From positions 19,583,166 through 19,647,165 of the forward strand of contig OX381717.1 in NCBI GenBank assembly GCA_947462335.1: DNA of 64,000 nt. The letters run 5' to 3'. The notes under the pieces were generated by a model. It made no database searches. It was given only the letters and a program-made list of their open reading frames with translations, and was not told the DNA's origin. The position numbers and the translations under genes were made by a program. Origin of the DNA: Harmothoe impar. Its lineage: Eukaryota; Annelida; Polychaeta; Phyllodocida; Polynoidae. Of this stretch, positions 1-9,228 are shown piece after piece (the first letter of the stretch is position 1; every line of letters starts with the position of its first letter).

Positions 1-473
1 TCACCTTCGTCTTCACTACCACTAGTACTATGACTTGATACAGGTGTAGTCCTTCCAGATTTACCTGTTCCTGCATCGAACCATTCTACTGCGTCATCAT
101 CATCATCATCACTGGTGACATCACCATGCACAGATGAGGTTGGTGCACTGAGAGCTTTATCCGGTGTTCCTGTGCTAGGTGGATTAACGCTTTTAGCCTT
201 TTTCATCAAAATACCAGAGCGTGTCATGAGTTGATCGTACATAGACAACTTCCGGTTAGTTTTCAATGTAGGGTCGTTCAGAACAGAATTGGCACGTTTC
301 TGCAGGTGTAGTAAGACGTTGACGAGACTGGCGTGTGGAGATAGTCTCTCTCTTAATGCTTGAGTTTCAAAATAGTCTGTCTGTGCATTTACAGCTGTGG
401 TGGTAGTGTCATCTGCCTTTGGGTTCTGTATCATATCCGGTCTAACTAGTAGCATTCTACTGTATTCACTCAT
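1..473 (-). CDS. Partial viral structural-type protein, Asp/Ser-rich tail
   Basis: An open frame of about 157 codons starts at 473 and runs off the left edge without a stop. The ATG overlaps the stop of the upstream gene as ATGA, a tight coupling typical of compact viral gene blocks. The N-terminus begins MSEYSRMLLVRPDMIQ. The middle is helical and basic (LMTRSGILMKKAKSV). The visible end is low complexity, with six consecutive Asp codons and many Ser/Thr. Position after the ATPase and a small hydrophobic-tailed protein suggests a virion or core protein of the Polinton/adintovirus-like block, but I recognise no family. The C-terminus is missing. Confidence 0.7.
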   Translation of the reverse strand, partial: MSEYSRMLLVRPDMIQNPKADDTTTTAVNAQTDYFETQALRERLSPHASLVNVLLHLQKRANSVLNDPTLKTNRKLSMYDQLMTRSGILMKKAKSVNPPSTGTPDKALSAPTSSVHGDVTSDDDDDDAVEWFDAGTGKSGRTTPVSSHSTSGSEDEG

Positions 474-850
474 TTTCTCGTGATACTACTTATCAAACTA
501 GTGAGCAAAGGTAATGCTACACCTAGCAAGGCACCAATGAAACCACCTTTCTGCTCTAATACCTCTCGTTTTTTTTTCGGAGACACTTTAGCACTAGATA
601 CCAGACGTAGTTCCTTCTTGTATGGTGTGAGTTTCTTCACTGCTTCTGGTGCATTGTGCACTAAGCTTTTATTCATCACATTAATACAGATCTGACTCAT
701 TAGTCTGATGAACTTATCGCTAGAAGCTTTCATAATGTGTTGACACTCACTAGCCTTACATTTAGACAGGTGTTTAAGGAGTGGGTAGTGGAGTTTGAGT
801 ATAGCGATGTCACTCTGCTTCCCCATCTTATCTTTTAGTCTGTGGTGCAA
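470..850 (-). CDS. Small basic protein with hydrophobic C-terminal tail (adenovirus pX/pVI-like role)
   Basis: 126 residues. A helical N-terminal two-thirds is followed by a basic run (PKKKR, about residues 91-95) and a Gly-Gly-led hydrophobic segment (about 102-120, GGFIGALLGVALPLLTSLI). This layout is seen in small core or membrane-active proteins of adintoviruses, Polintons and adenoviruses (pX and pVI type), which sit in the virion and interact with DNA or membranes. The start lies inside the 3' end of the ATPase gene (23-nt overlap), and the stop overlaps the next start as ATGA, so the three genes form one compact unit. The role is inferred from composition and neighbours, not from a domain match. 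Confidence 0.65.
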   Translation of the reverse strand: MHHRLKDKMGKQSDIAILKLHYPLLKHLSKCKASECQHIMKASSDKFIRLMSQICINVMNKSLVHNAPEAVKKLTPYKKELRLVSSAKVSPKKKREVLEQKGGFIGALLGVALPLLTSLISSITRK

Positions 851-1499
851 AGACAGTGGTATTCCAAGGTGTAGTTATACTGTTTCTCACTCTGAGGTGG
901 TCTGGTGTTGCTTGTTTAAAGTCTAGTAGTATGTATGAGTGCTTGGCCTTAGTCTCGTTGTTATATACAGCTGTGAGGAACTTAGGGTGGCTTGGAAAGG
1001 CTTGTCTAGATAGCACACTGATTTGTGACATGTCTCGAGGATTCTTGAAAACAACTAGGTAATGTGCATTCAAAGAAATTTGTCTATAGTTTGGATCTTT
1101 CATGAAAAGATTCTGAGATATGAAAATAATGCTGATGTTCTGGTGGTGTGAACCTTCTGTGAAAACTCTAGCTACAGTGGCTATGTCTTCCTTGTTAGTT
1201 AAATCATCCACTATGACTAGTGAGTGAGGCGCGTCCCCAGTCGAGTGAGATTTCAATAAAGTGTCTTCACTAAGCAGTCCTAGATGAAATTCTACTTTGT
1301 CTTGAAATTCTGTGAAAGAATTCTGCCATTGACTGTAGCAGTAAGTTATGTGATGTACTTCAGGTGTAATCAGATCTTTCACATTTCTCAGTAAGTGAAA
1401 TACTAATTGACTTTTACCACAAGAGGTGGGCCCAGTCATTAGCATAGTGAAAGGGCCTTGAAGTCTAGGGTCAAACACTTCTTCTTGCTTGGTCGACAT
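828..1499 (-). CDS. Genome-packaging ATPase (FtsK/HerA, A32-like)
   Basis: 223 residues, the usual size for the packaging ATPase of Polintons and adintoviruses. Walker A is GPTSCGKS (residues 23-30). Walker B is LVIVDD (94-99). A sensor-like strand IIFISQNLF follows at about 125-133. The family pumps the linear viral genome into preformed capsids. The start at 1499 leaves only nine residues before the conserved region plus a short lead, and no upstream ATG in frame is needed. It overlaps the following small gene by 23 nt. No frame breaks are present, so the copy may be recent or under selection. Confidence 0.88.
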   Translation of the reverse strand: MSTKQEEVFDPRLQGPFTMLMTGPTSCGKSQLVFHLLRNVKDLITPEVHHITYCYSQWQNSFTEFQDKVEFHLGLLSEDTLLKSHSTGDAPHSLVIVDDLTNKEDIATVARVFTEGSHHQNISIIFISQNLFMKDPNYRQISLNAHYLVVFKNPRDMSQISVLSRQAFPSHPKFLTAVYNNETKAKHSYILLDFKQATPDHLRVRNSITTPWNTTVFAPQTKR

Positions 1500-1534
1500 C
1501 GTTGCGTGTTATAATTCAATCACTGAGTGCTTCA

Positions 1535-1608
1535 TGTATATGTAGGGTGATGTAGGGTAGGGTAGGATAGGTTAATTTAGGGTGAATAGTGTATTGTATT
1601 TTGTGTGT

Positions 1609-1649
<41 letters not shown>

Positions 1650-1790
1650 ACGTGTGTGTGTACATACATGTATACACACATATAGAGAACACACATAGTG
1701 TGTGTTCTATACACACACATAGTGTGTGTATATATAAAAAAAACGTTCTACCTACCCTACCCTATCCTAACTAACCCTATTCTATTCTAC
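1535..1790. repeat. Inverted repeat flanking a (CA)n tract between two viral genes
   Basis: Two arms, about 1545-1575 (GTAGGGTAGGGTAGGATAGG) and 1750-1775 (CTACCCTACCCTATCCTAAC), are near-perfect reverse complements. They flank a (CA)n tract (1614-1647) and short palindromes built on ACACATAGTGTGTGT. The whole lies between the ATPase start and the stop of the next minus-strand gene, so it would be transcribed as a long hairpin or act as a promoter or terminator region. Open frames here are artefacts of the repeat. Confidence 0.75.
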
Positions 1791-2431
1791 ACTGAGTCAT
1801 TCAACAAGCGTTTAGCTAGGCCTCTGCGGTGAGGTGTTAATGTGATATCGACACTCCATTTACACAGACAGCTCTTGACTTTCTTCTTGTCGTGATCATT
1901 GTAGCGATTTAAGAATGAGTCTGGAATCTGAAATATGTCGTCTGGAGTTGAAGCTTTATCTGGTACCAAGACTCTTTCCATTCTACATGCGAGCATGTCT
2001 ATGATGCTCTCCAACAGGTACAGGTGATTCATGTTGCTACCTGGGTCGAACTGGGGGTGGTGTGGATTGTTGTCATAGTGATGTTGTAATGCTTTGTCCC
2101 AGGCACGAAGTTCTCTTTCTTTCTTGAGAGGTTCACTCCTTCCAAACTTCAAACCATATCCCAGTGCCTCTACACATGAGAACTTAGATAGGTCATGCTT
2201 TAATACCAGCGCATGTAAAGGTTCCTTCTCACACAGCTCTAGACTATCACACACTAAGGTGAAAACATAGTATAGCCAATGTCTGTGGGATAACGTAGTT
2301 CCAAAGTGGTTCATCACATACTGTAGACACTTGGCGCTACAGCTGATCACATCACCGCGACTTTTTACGTAATTTATGACTGTGTTGTCGCCACAGTCCT
2401 GAACAAGATCGCTTATGTTGTATGTCTTCAT
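1787..2431 (-). CDS. HD-like protein resembling DUF5662
   Basis: 214 residues. The motif KHDLSKF (78-84) and a second block, AW then HHYDNNPHH (about 110-125), match the His/Asp pattern of DUF5662, an HD-domain-like family that I know mainly from tailed phages. These residues could form a metal-binding phosphohydrolase site. The activity is unknown. A TATA-like stretch (CGTATATAGATACTCC on the minus strand) lies about 40-50 nt upstream of the start. I do not know this domain as a standard part of Polintons or adintoviruses, so its presence is notable. The family call rests on two motifs only. Confidence 0.6.
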   Translation of the reverse strand: MKTYNISDLVQDCGDNTVINYVKSRGDVISCSAKCLQYVMNHFGTTLSHRHWLYYVFTLVCDSLELCEKEPLHALVLKHDLSKFSCVEALGYGLKFGRSEPLKKERELRAWDKALQHHYDNNPHHPQFDPGSNMNHLYLLESIIDMLACRMERVLVPDKASTPDDIFQIPDSFLNRYNDHDKKKVKSCLCKWSVDITLTPHRRGLAKRLLNDSV

Positions 2432-2652
2432 TTTGGTAGCTTTTTATCGACTGACACTAACCCTGGACTGGAGTATCTATATACGACATAGCACTATGTT
2501 TTGTGACACGCCCACTACCTGTCACAGTGATGATTTATGGTATTCTATGTGATAGAACGTAGGAAGAGTAGAAATGATTTCTATATGATTAACAGGAGGG
2601 AGGGAGGCTGTGCTTTTGCACAGCCAATTATAGCATTGCAGAGGACGTCAGT

Positions 2653-3399
2653 TTAATGTGTAGAGTAGAGGTTATCTGGGTATGCTGTGGTGACATTGAA
2701 TTCGTGGGACTTGTGGGGACATGGATTGAACACTACTTTAGTGATATAGCAACAGCCATGCTGGCTATGTCCTATCTCTGTGGAGAAGAGCTTTTCAAAA
2801 TAAAATTTCTTCTCTCTCTTTGAGGTAATTTTGACAATTTTATCGGGTTTTACCATAGTGGACAAAACTAAAGGGAGGGCTAAGCTTCTTTGAAAGAAAG
2901 CTGAACGACCACCCACCCCGTTACGGAAGTTGGGGGAGGACTTTGCTTCTGTGTAGAAATTAGAAGAGAAAGTGTGTTTCGCCCAGATATTCTGCATGTC
3001 GCGGAATGTCAGAGTGAACACTAACCCTTCATGACCAGCAGCAATCACAGAGAAAGGTTCAGTTGACGTCAGTTTAATTTCACTGAGTAAATCAATCAGT
3101 CTGTGTGATCTATCCGCTGGTTCTACGACGTCGGCCAAGTCGAATCCCAATTCAAAATCTGGAATAATGAAACGTTTCCTTCTGAAAGACATTTGCTCTT
3201 GTCTAGTACAGAATAAAGTGATCTCATGAGTCCTCCCTCGTTCAATGAATCCACTAGCAGTCAACTCTCTCTCAGGTATGAAAACTGACCCTTCTCTTGC
3301 TGACTCTATAGAGCGCGCCATTGTATGTGTCTTGGTGCAGCGAACAAACAATAATGAGCTATTCCTCTGAGACAGACGCAGTTTCATTGGAATTTTCAC
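2653..3399 (-). CDS. Unrecognised viral-element protein (248 aa)
   Basis: A complete 248-residue frame with a basic N-terminus and mixed alpha/beta composition. It has no signal peptide, membrane segment or Cys cluster that I can see. Another Met at residue 27 (MARSIESAREG) could be the true start. It opens the minus-strand gene block and is divergent from the next plus-strand gene across a 443-bp intergenic region that should carry both promoters. By position it could be a virion protein or a regulator. I recognise no family. Confidence 0.6.
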   Translation of the reverse strand: MKIPMKLRLSQRNSSLLFVRCTKTHTMARSIESAREGSVFIPERELTASGFIERGRTHEITLFCTRQEQMSFRRKRFIIPDFELGFDLADVVEPADRSHRLIDLLSEIKLTSTEPFSVIAAGHEGLVFTLTFRDMQNIWAKHTFSSNFYTEAKSSPNFRNGVGGRSAFFQRSLALPLVLSTMVKPDKIVKITSKREKKFYFEKLFSTEIGHSQHGCCYITKVVFNPCPHKSHEFNVTTAYPDNLYSTH

Positions 3400-3842
3400 T
3401 CATTAGTGCAAAAGAACTAACCCAGCGTTCTGCTGTTGTAACATGAGGTAAGGTATAGATAAAGTAATATAAATTGATACATTAACCTCCTCACTGTTTG
3501 TACTGCTATATGTTTTTTGAACATTCATTTATTTCTGTGATTAATGTTGTCAACCAATCAATTCACATCAAAATAGATGTGAGTGGTGCTAGTTTGTACT
3601 TTTGAGTGCTGAGCAGCTCATGTCACTTGAGTCCTGGTAGATTTATTACAGACGCTGTGTTATCCCACCGACGTCGGTCTTACGTTCATTTTGGGTGATT
3701 GTTTTACTATACTTTTTTAATCACCCAGTCGCCTTTGTCTAGGGTATTTCTAATGGTTGTGCAATATCTAAGACAGGGTATATTATGGTCGAGCACCTAA
3801 CCCTCCACAAGAGCAGTTTCTACTGCACTACTACACACCACA
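3400..3842. promoter_or_regulatory. Divergent intergenic region of the viral element
   Basis: 443 bp separate the minus-strand structural-type block from the plus-strand replication-type genes. A TATA-like GGTATATTATGG lies at about 3778-3789, roughly 55 nt before the plus-strand ATG. A CTAACCCT motif follows at about 3799, and related CTAACCC/GGGTTAG motifs also lie close upstream of the starts at 3399 and 2431. This makes a shared early/late promoter element possible. No ORF or RNA gene is evident. Confidence 0.4.
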
Positions 3843-4940
3843 ATGCCTCGTCGGAACCAGAAGAAGCATAGCATCACCATGCACAAGACTATTCAGCCGA
3901 CACCTGTTGCTACACCTTCACCTACGGTATCTGATGGGGAATTGGACAGCGAGAGAGATTTGTTCCCTGAGCTAGACCCAGCAGGTGCCAGTGAGTTGGC
4001 TGCCGCCGACATATCAGAGTTCATGATTCTGAACTCTGTTTCACTCACTACTGACGAGACTGACCACCCCCAGGAGAGCATGAACGCTTCATTGGATCTT
4101 CCTCACGACACAGGTGTGACAACTTCTAACCTCATCTACCCTGGTTCATCCGATCAACTTCAGGTTGGAGCAGAGGTACCAGTTACGCTACTCCAATACA
4201 GCGCTCCCCAAGCAGACCCAGATGCGGGCGACAACACTACATCTCCTCCATCCCAAGATACCACAGCCGACCCTGGGATGTGGTTGTCTACTAAAGGTAA
4301 AAAAAGGTCATCAGCTGGAACTGTTGGTGGTGAGAAGAAGAAACGACAGAAGAAGGTGAAGTCTAGTGACACAGTAACCAGCTTTGGGTCGGTGCCCCTG
4401 ACCGAGTCATCTTGGCCGGCTAAAGTAGGCTTTCCATCCCCACTGCCAGATAGAGTGTTCTTCACGACACAGGACCCCAACGTGGAGTTAGAAGTGTATT
4501 CCCACCCCAACACCCCAGGTGTGTCTATTCGACACTACCCTAATGCACCCTACGAGAAAAGGATTAACCTGTCTGTTAATCTCTTCCATAAGTTGTGGGC
4601 AGCATCAGACATCCTCCTGACAAACTTTGACCGCATACAACAAGATGCCGACTCAGGAATGCGCAGTTCTAAACCATACGTGGAGCAGTTGGACGCTTTC
4701 GGGTGCACTAAGGCTTTAGTGAACATGTACAGAGGACGTGGCAAGGTGCATATCGGAACGCCATCTTACATCGACGAGATGATCGCCATGACCAAGCTGA
4801 CAGCACGCCAGCCCAGATCCACCCTACACTGCGGAAGCACCATGTCTGTACACGCCCTGAGAGACATCAACCAGCGTGTGGGCCGTGTACTACAGGACTA
4901 CACCTGGAATGCTGACACTACTCCTGTTGTCATAGAATGA
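3843..4940 (+). CDS. Acidic/Ser-Thr-rich protein with possible PC4-like C-terminal domain
   Basis: 365 residues. The first ~150 residues are low complexity, rich in Pro, Thr, Ser and Asp. A basic stretch at about 150-172 (KGKKR, EKKKRQKK) could be a nuclear signal. The C-terminal ~175 residues look folded. One segment (VSIRHY, then KRINLSVNLFHKLW) follows the pattern of the single-strand-DNA-binding coactivator PC4/p15 (IR-Y then K-GI-L followed by an amphipathic helix), but this is weak. A PC4-like protein next to the DNA polymerase would fit a role in replication or transcription. It is the first plus-strand gene, about 115 nt before the polymerase start. Confidence 0.65.
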   Translation: MPRRNQKKHSITMHKTIQPTPVATPSPTVSDGELDSERDLFPELDPAGASELAAADISEFMILNSVSLTTDETDHPQESMNASLDLPHDTGVTTSNLIYPGSSDQLQVGAEVPVTLLQYSAPQADPDAGDNTTSPPSQDTTADPGMWLSTKGKKRSSAGTVGGEKKKRQKKVKSSDTVTSFGSVPLTESSWPAKVGFPSPLPDRVFFTTQDPNVELEVYSHPNTPGVSIRHYPNAPYEKRINLSVNLFHKLWAASDILLTNFDRIQQDADSGMRSSKPYVEQLDAFGCTKALVNMYRGRGKVHIGTPSYIDEMIAMTKLTARQPRSTLHCGSTMSVHALRDINQRVGRVLQDYTWNADTTPVVIE

Positions 4941-5055
4941 AGTAAGTGGTCGACTATGCTAAGGTGTCTGTTCAAATAGGGTACAGTTCCACATTACTTA
5001 GAGTGTACATTATTTGTATAGTGTGTATGTTATTGTCACCGTGTGTGTTTTCATT

Positions 5056-8000
5056 ATGGCGTCACCCAAGAAGAAGGCAAAAATAATCGGGATAAATTGC
5101 CCAAGATGTAATGTAGTCAGAACACCTAAGTTAGTTACAATAGAAAACAGCAGGAAAATTCTGTGCAAGTCACTTTCCTGTACAAGGGAGATATACTCAG
5201 AAAATGACACTTTGATCCCACAAGAAATTAAAGACTCTCCACTTTATTTGAACGAGTACATTCGAAATTTCAATTCTATTGGCAGTGGATTAGTTGTGTT
5301 AGGAAGTATACAGTCTACTTTCAATGTCAGACTCACACAGTTGGGGTTGGGTGTGAGTGACATAGCCAGCTGTTTGACTAGTATACACAGAAATCAAGTA
5401 TACAGTTATAAAGTGGCTGTTTCCTATGGTAGACTCCTTTCCAAAATAGAGTCAGGTGAGACAGAGGAGGAGGGGGAGGAGCAAGTGAGTTATTTCCATG
5501 CATCAGCTAACAATGCTTCTCTTTTCTCCCATGACGATCACTATGAGTCTTATTGGTTAGTAGACAGTGAAACTGCCTTTGAAGAATGTATTCGTGAAAT
5601 ACAAGACAGAGTGGGAGAGGACACTAACAGACCCCACACAAAGTGGAGAGTCATAGGGAATGTCAACGCGAACATAACTCTATTGAGACCTAGTGGTGGT
5701 GACCTTCTCATGGGTCAATTACACTTTATCCCACATCATTTAAGGCAACATGGCATGAGACACTTTCACCGCCACCCTGTTAGTAGACGAGTTATACGAG
5801 ACAATTTGTGTTTCTTTCGCTGTCTTTCTTTCTTCATATATAAGAACTTGCGTCATGTGGATCAGCTGTTTGAGAGAGTGTATGGTATAGGAGCTAGTAC
5901 CAGTGGGTACCCTGGAATAAGCATGTGTGAAATGAATAGAATAGAGACCATGTTTCAAATCAAGGTGCAAGTGTACAGGCTTTGTAAACGCAAGAAGGAA
6001 TGCTTGCCCAGTAGTGAGAAAAAAGTGTATGTACGATTTGTCAGGAGTAGCATGCACACCCTAAAAGGTGAACGTGTAATGAATTTGAATTTACACAAGA
6101 AGCATTTGAGCCTCATTAGAGATATACAGAAGTATGGACAATTGTTTTCTTGTAAGAAGTGTAAGAGAGTTTTCGCTTCTAAGTTCAATTTGAAGCGTCA
6201 TACAAGCATAAAAAAGGATTGTACTAGTGTTAGCTTTGTATATAAAGGAGGTGTGTATAGACCTAAGAAAACAATCTTTGAAAAACTGAGAGAATGTGGT
6301 ATAGAGACTGCGGAACAGTTGACTATATATCCCTATAAGATAGTGTATGATTTTGAGAGTTATTTTACTAAGAGACCTGAAGAAAAAATTGATTGCATGA
6401 AACCCACCCAAATACAACTAGATCATGTTCCGCTGTCAGCTAGTGTAGCAACAGACTACCCACCACACAGTGAACCTGTCTGCTTTGTCAGAGACGACAA
6501 CAAAGTTGATAACCCTTTAGTTCACTCTGTGTTGAGCTACATAAACCAGTTAGGTGTAGAGATAGGTGAGTGTGTGAAGCACCAGTTTGAGGAGACACTA
6601 CAGAGATTGGATGCACTTATACTTGAGCAAAAAGAAAGTGAAAAGATTGCACTCAGACTTTCTGGAATGAAACCTGGGGTTTCTAAGTGTGTACCGGCAC
6701 AGATGTTGAAAAGTGAGTTATTAACGTACATTAAACGTGTACCAACTATCGGGTTCAATTCTGGTAAGTACGATCTAAATTTGATAAAAAGTGAATTTCA
6801 TTCTTTCTTCACAAAGAATGATCCAAAAGAAATCAAGACTATAAAAAAGTGTAACAAATACATTGCAGTGTACACAGAACACTTAGTCTTTTTAGATATT
6901 TTCAGTTACTTATCCCCTGGTTATTCATACCAAAACTATTTACGGGCTTTCGTAGGCAACACAGAAAAAGGAATTTTTCCATATGGTTGGATGGATGGTA
7001 CACGTAAGCTCAAGCGTAAAAGTCTACCTCCACGTAGTTGTTTCTATAACACGCTCACTTGTAAGAACATCACTATGAGTGAATATGAGAGTTGTCAGAG
7101 AGTGTGGAGAGAAAAGAAAATGAAAAGTTTCAGAGATTACCTTATACATTACAATAACCTAGATGTCGAACCCTTTGTTAGGGCTATAAATGCACACAGT
7201 AAATTCTTTACCGAACGTAAAGTAGATATGTTCAAAGACGGAGTCAGCTTACCAGGACTCACTCTGAAATTCCTTTTTCAGGAAAAACCCGGCCAACAAG
7301 TTTCTCCCTATGTTTTATTTTCTAAAATTGATAAAGACATTCACACTTTAGTGAGAAAGAATTTAGTAGGGGGCCCAGCTATCATATTCCATAGACGTCA
7401 CTGCAAAGGTGAAAGTAAAATAAGGGAGCGTTTATACGGCTCAGCGAGTGAAGTCTGTCAGAAGTTAGTTGGCATAGATGCTAACAGTTTGTACCTGAAA
7501 TGCATGGGAGAAGCTCACTGCACTGGGTTCTACATTGTACGTCGGAGAGAGAATGACTTTGTAGCTCAATGCTCACAACAAGTGAGTTATTCTGCTACAG
7601 AATGGCTAAGGTATCGCTCTGTAGTAGATAGAGTAACGATACTACACCAATACAATTATGGAGAGATTAGTCTCGGGGGTAAGCGGATAAGGGTGGATGG
7701 GTATGTTCCCCATAATAAAACGGTGTATCAATTTCACGGGTGCTACTGGCATGGGCACGTGTGTCATCTCACTAGAAGTGTTCTGACAACAAATGTAGGT
7801 AAAAAATGGATAGAAGAGCGTGCACAGCTGACCCTACAGACGACTACTTATTTGAAGGGTTTAGGTTACACCGTGATAGAAGAGTATGAGTGTAAGTGGT
7901 GTGTATCAAGAGAGGAACCCAGCTGTCACCGACTCAAAGACAAATGGGAAGTGAAAAAACCTGAAACACCTCGCAAGTTGAGTGAGGTAGAGATATTGCG

Positions 8001-9228
8001 TAGAGTGGAAAAAGGGTCTCTGTTTGGAATGGTACAAGTAGATATAGACACTCCAGATCACTTGAAACCGTACTTTGAAGAAATGACACCTGTTTTCAAG
8101 AACACATTGGTTGGTCGAGAAGACGTAGGAGAGCACATGAAACAGTTTCTCGAAGAAAACAACAAACTAAAAAAACCTCAGCGCCAACTGATTGGTAGCT
8201 ATTTTGGTAAAGCTATTCTATTGGGAACACCCTTACTTCAATGGTACTTACAAAAGGGTCTAGTAGTGAGCCATGTGTATTTAGTGGTGGAATATGTACC
8301 AGAAAAAACATTCCAACCATTCGTTGAGGAAGTGACACAAGCTCGACGTCAAGGGGATAAAAACTCAGAATGTAAAATTCTCTCCGACTTGTATAAATTG
8401 TTAGGTAACAGTTCTTATGGGAAAACAATTTGTAACAAACAAAATTTCATGAACACTCGTTATGTACCACAGAATAAGGCCAGGCGATTAGCACTGCATT
8501 GGTCTGTACAGCAAGCTAATGACATCAGTGATGACACAGTAGAGTTGACTTGTCTACCAACCACAGTAATGTATGATCTCCCTATTCAAATCGGTTTCAT
8601 GGTGTATCAATACGCTAAATTGAAAATGTTGTCTTTCTATTACGACTTCTTAGTTAAATTCATTGACAAAAGAAAGTATGAACTATGTGAAATGGACACT
8701 GACAGTCTATATTTCAGTTTGAGTGAAGAGTGTTTAGATGACGCAGTATATCCACACATGCGAGAACAGTATTTCACTGAACGACACTTGTGGCTGCCAT
8801 CTGAATCCTGTGACAATGATTATCACAGGGAAAGTTACATCAAATGTCGTACATGGCGATTACCATGGGTCCCCGGCCCATGTTGTCGAGCTCGGTTACT
8901 ATATGATCAAAGAACACCAGGATTGTATAAGTGGGAGTGGGAGGGAAACAGTATGACGTGTGTAAACCCTAAGAGTTACGCCGGTGAAGGGGATGAGAGT
9001 GTCAAGCTGAGTTGTAAAGGTGTAATTCAAAAACAGAACCCATTGACAGTGGACAATTTCAATCAAGTATTAGACAGTAAGAAAACACACATGGTGACAA
9101 ACAAAGGGTTCAAAGTAGTGGACCACCATATGGTCACATATTCTCAAGCTAAGCAAGGTCTCAATTATCAATATATAAAACGCAAAGTATGTGCAGATGG
9201 TGTAAGTACTGTGCCTTTAGATATCTAA
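5056..9228 (+). CDS. polB: Protein-primed family B DNA polymerase with OTU-like N-terminus
   Basis: The ATG at 5056 (ATTATGGCG) is preferred over one 14 codons upstream. The product is about 1,390 residues. Visible in order: zinc ribbon CPRC (from 15); OTU-like block with DNLCFFR (249-255) and a candidate His at 350; C2H2 finger (from 366); Exo I DFES (432); Exo II with YD at 572-573; Exo III-like YNNLD; Pol motif A DANSLY (808); an inserted block VDGYVP then GCYWHG ending ECKW (about 880-947); motif B GNSSYGK (1117-1123); motif C DTDSLYF (1214). All catalytic Asp residues are present, so the copy looks functional. The family replicates linear genomes from a protein primer. The OTU-like and inserted nuclease-like blocks match the architecture of Polinton/adintovirus polymerases. 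Their activity is inferred. Confidence 0.93.
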   Translation: MASPKKKAKIIGINCPRCNVVRTPKLVTIENSRKILCKSLSCTREIYSENDTLIPQEIKDSPLYLNEYIRNFNSIGSGLVVLGSIQSTFNVRLTQLGLGVSDIASCLTSIHRNQVYSYKVAVSYGRLLSKIESGETEEEGEEQVSYFHASANNASLFSHDDHYESYWLVDSETAFEECIREIQDRVGEDTNRPHTKWRVIGNVNANITLLRPSGGDLLMGQLHFIPHHLRQHGMRHFHRHPVSRRVIRDNLCFFRCLSFFIYKNLRHVDQLFERVYGIGASTSGYPGISMCEMNRIETMFQIKVQVYRLCKRKKECLPSSEKKVYVRFVRSSMHTLKGERVMNLNLHKKHLSLIRDIQKYGQLFSCKKCKRVFASKFNLKRHTSIKKDCTSVSFVYKGGVYRPKKTIFEKLRECGIETAEQLTIYPYKIVYDFESYFTKRPEEKIDCMKPTQIQLDHVPLSASVATDYPPHSEPVCFVRDDNKVDNPLVHSVLSYINQLGVEIGECVKHQFEETLQRLDALILEQKESEKIALRLSGMKPGVSKCVPAQMLKSELLTYIKRVPTIGFNSGKYDLNLIKSEFHSFFTKNDPKEIKTIKKCNKYIAVYTEHLVFLDIFSYLSPGYSYQNYLRAFVGNTEKGIFPYGWMDGTRKLKRKSLPPRSCFYNTLTCKNITMSEYESCQRVWREKKMKSFRDYLIHYNNLDVEPFVRAINAHSKFFTERKVDMFKDGVSLPGLTLKFLFQEKPGQQVSPYVLFSKIDKDIHTLVRKNLVGGPAIIFHRRHCKGESKIRERLYGSASEVCQKLVGIDANSLYLKCMGEAHCTGFYIVRRRENDFVAQCSQQVSYSATEWLRYRSVVDRVTILHQYNYGEISLGGKRIRVDGYVPHNKTVYQFHGCYWHGHVCHLTRSVLTTNVGKKWIEERAQLTLQTTTYLKGLGYTVIEEYECKWCVSREEPSCHRLKDKWEVKKPETPRKLSEVEILRRVEKGSLFGMVQVDIDTPDHLKPYFEEMTPVFKNTLVGREDVGEHMKQFLEENNKLKKPQRQLIGSYFGKAILLGTPLLQWYLQKGLVVSHVYLVVEYVPEKTFQPFVEEVTQARRQGDKNSECKILSDLYKLLGNSSYGKTICNKQNFMNTRYVPQNKARRLALHWSVQQANDISDDTVELTCLPTTVMYDLPIQIGFMVYQYAKLKMLSFYYDFLVKFIDKRKYELCEMDTDSLYFSLSEECLDDAVYPHMREQYFTERHLWLPSESCDNDYHRESYIKCRTWRLPWVPGPCCRARLLYDQRTPGLYKWEWEGNSMTCVNPKSYAGEGDESVKLSCKGVIQKQNPLTVDNFNQVLDSKKTHMVTNKGFKVVDHHMVTYSQAKQGLNYQYIKRKVCADGVSTVPLDI

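Noticed and set aside
1516..1774. Frames on both strands between the ATPase and DUF5662-like genes
   Set aside because: They consist of Thr-His or Val-Cys repeats from the CA tract.
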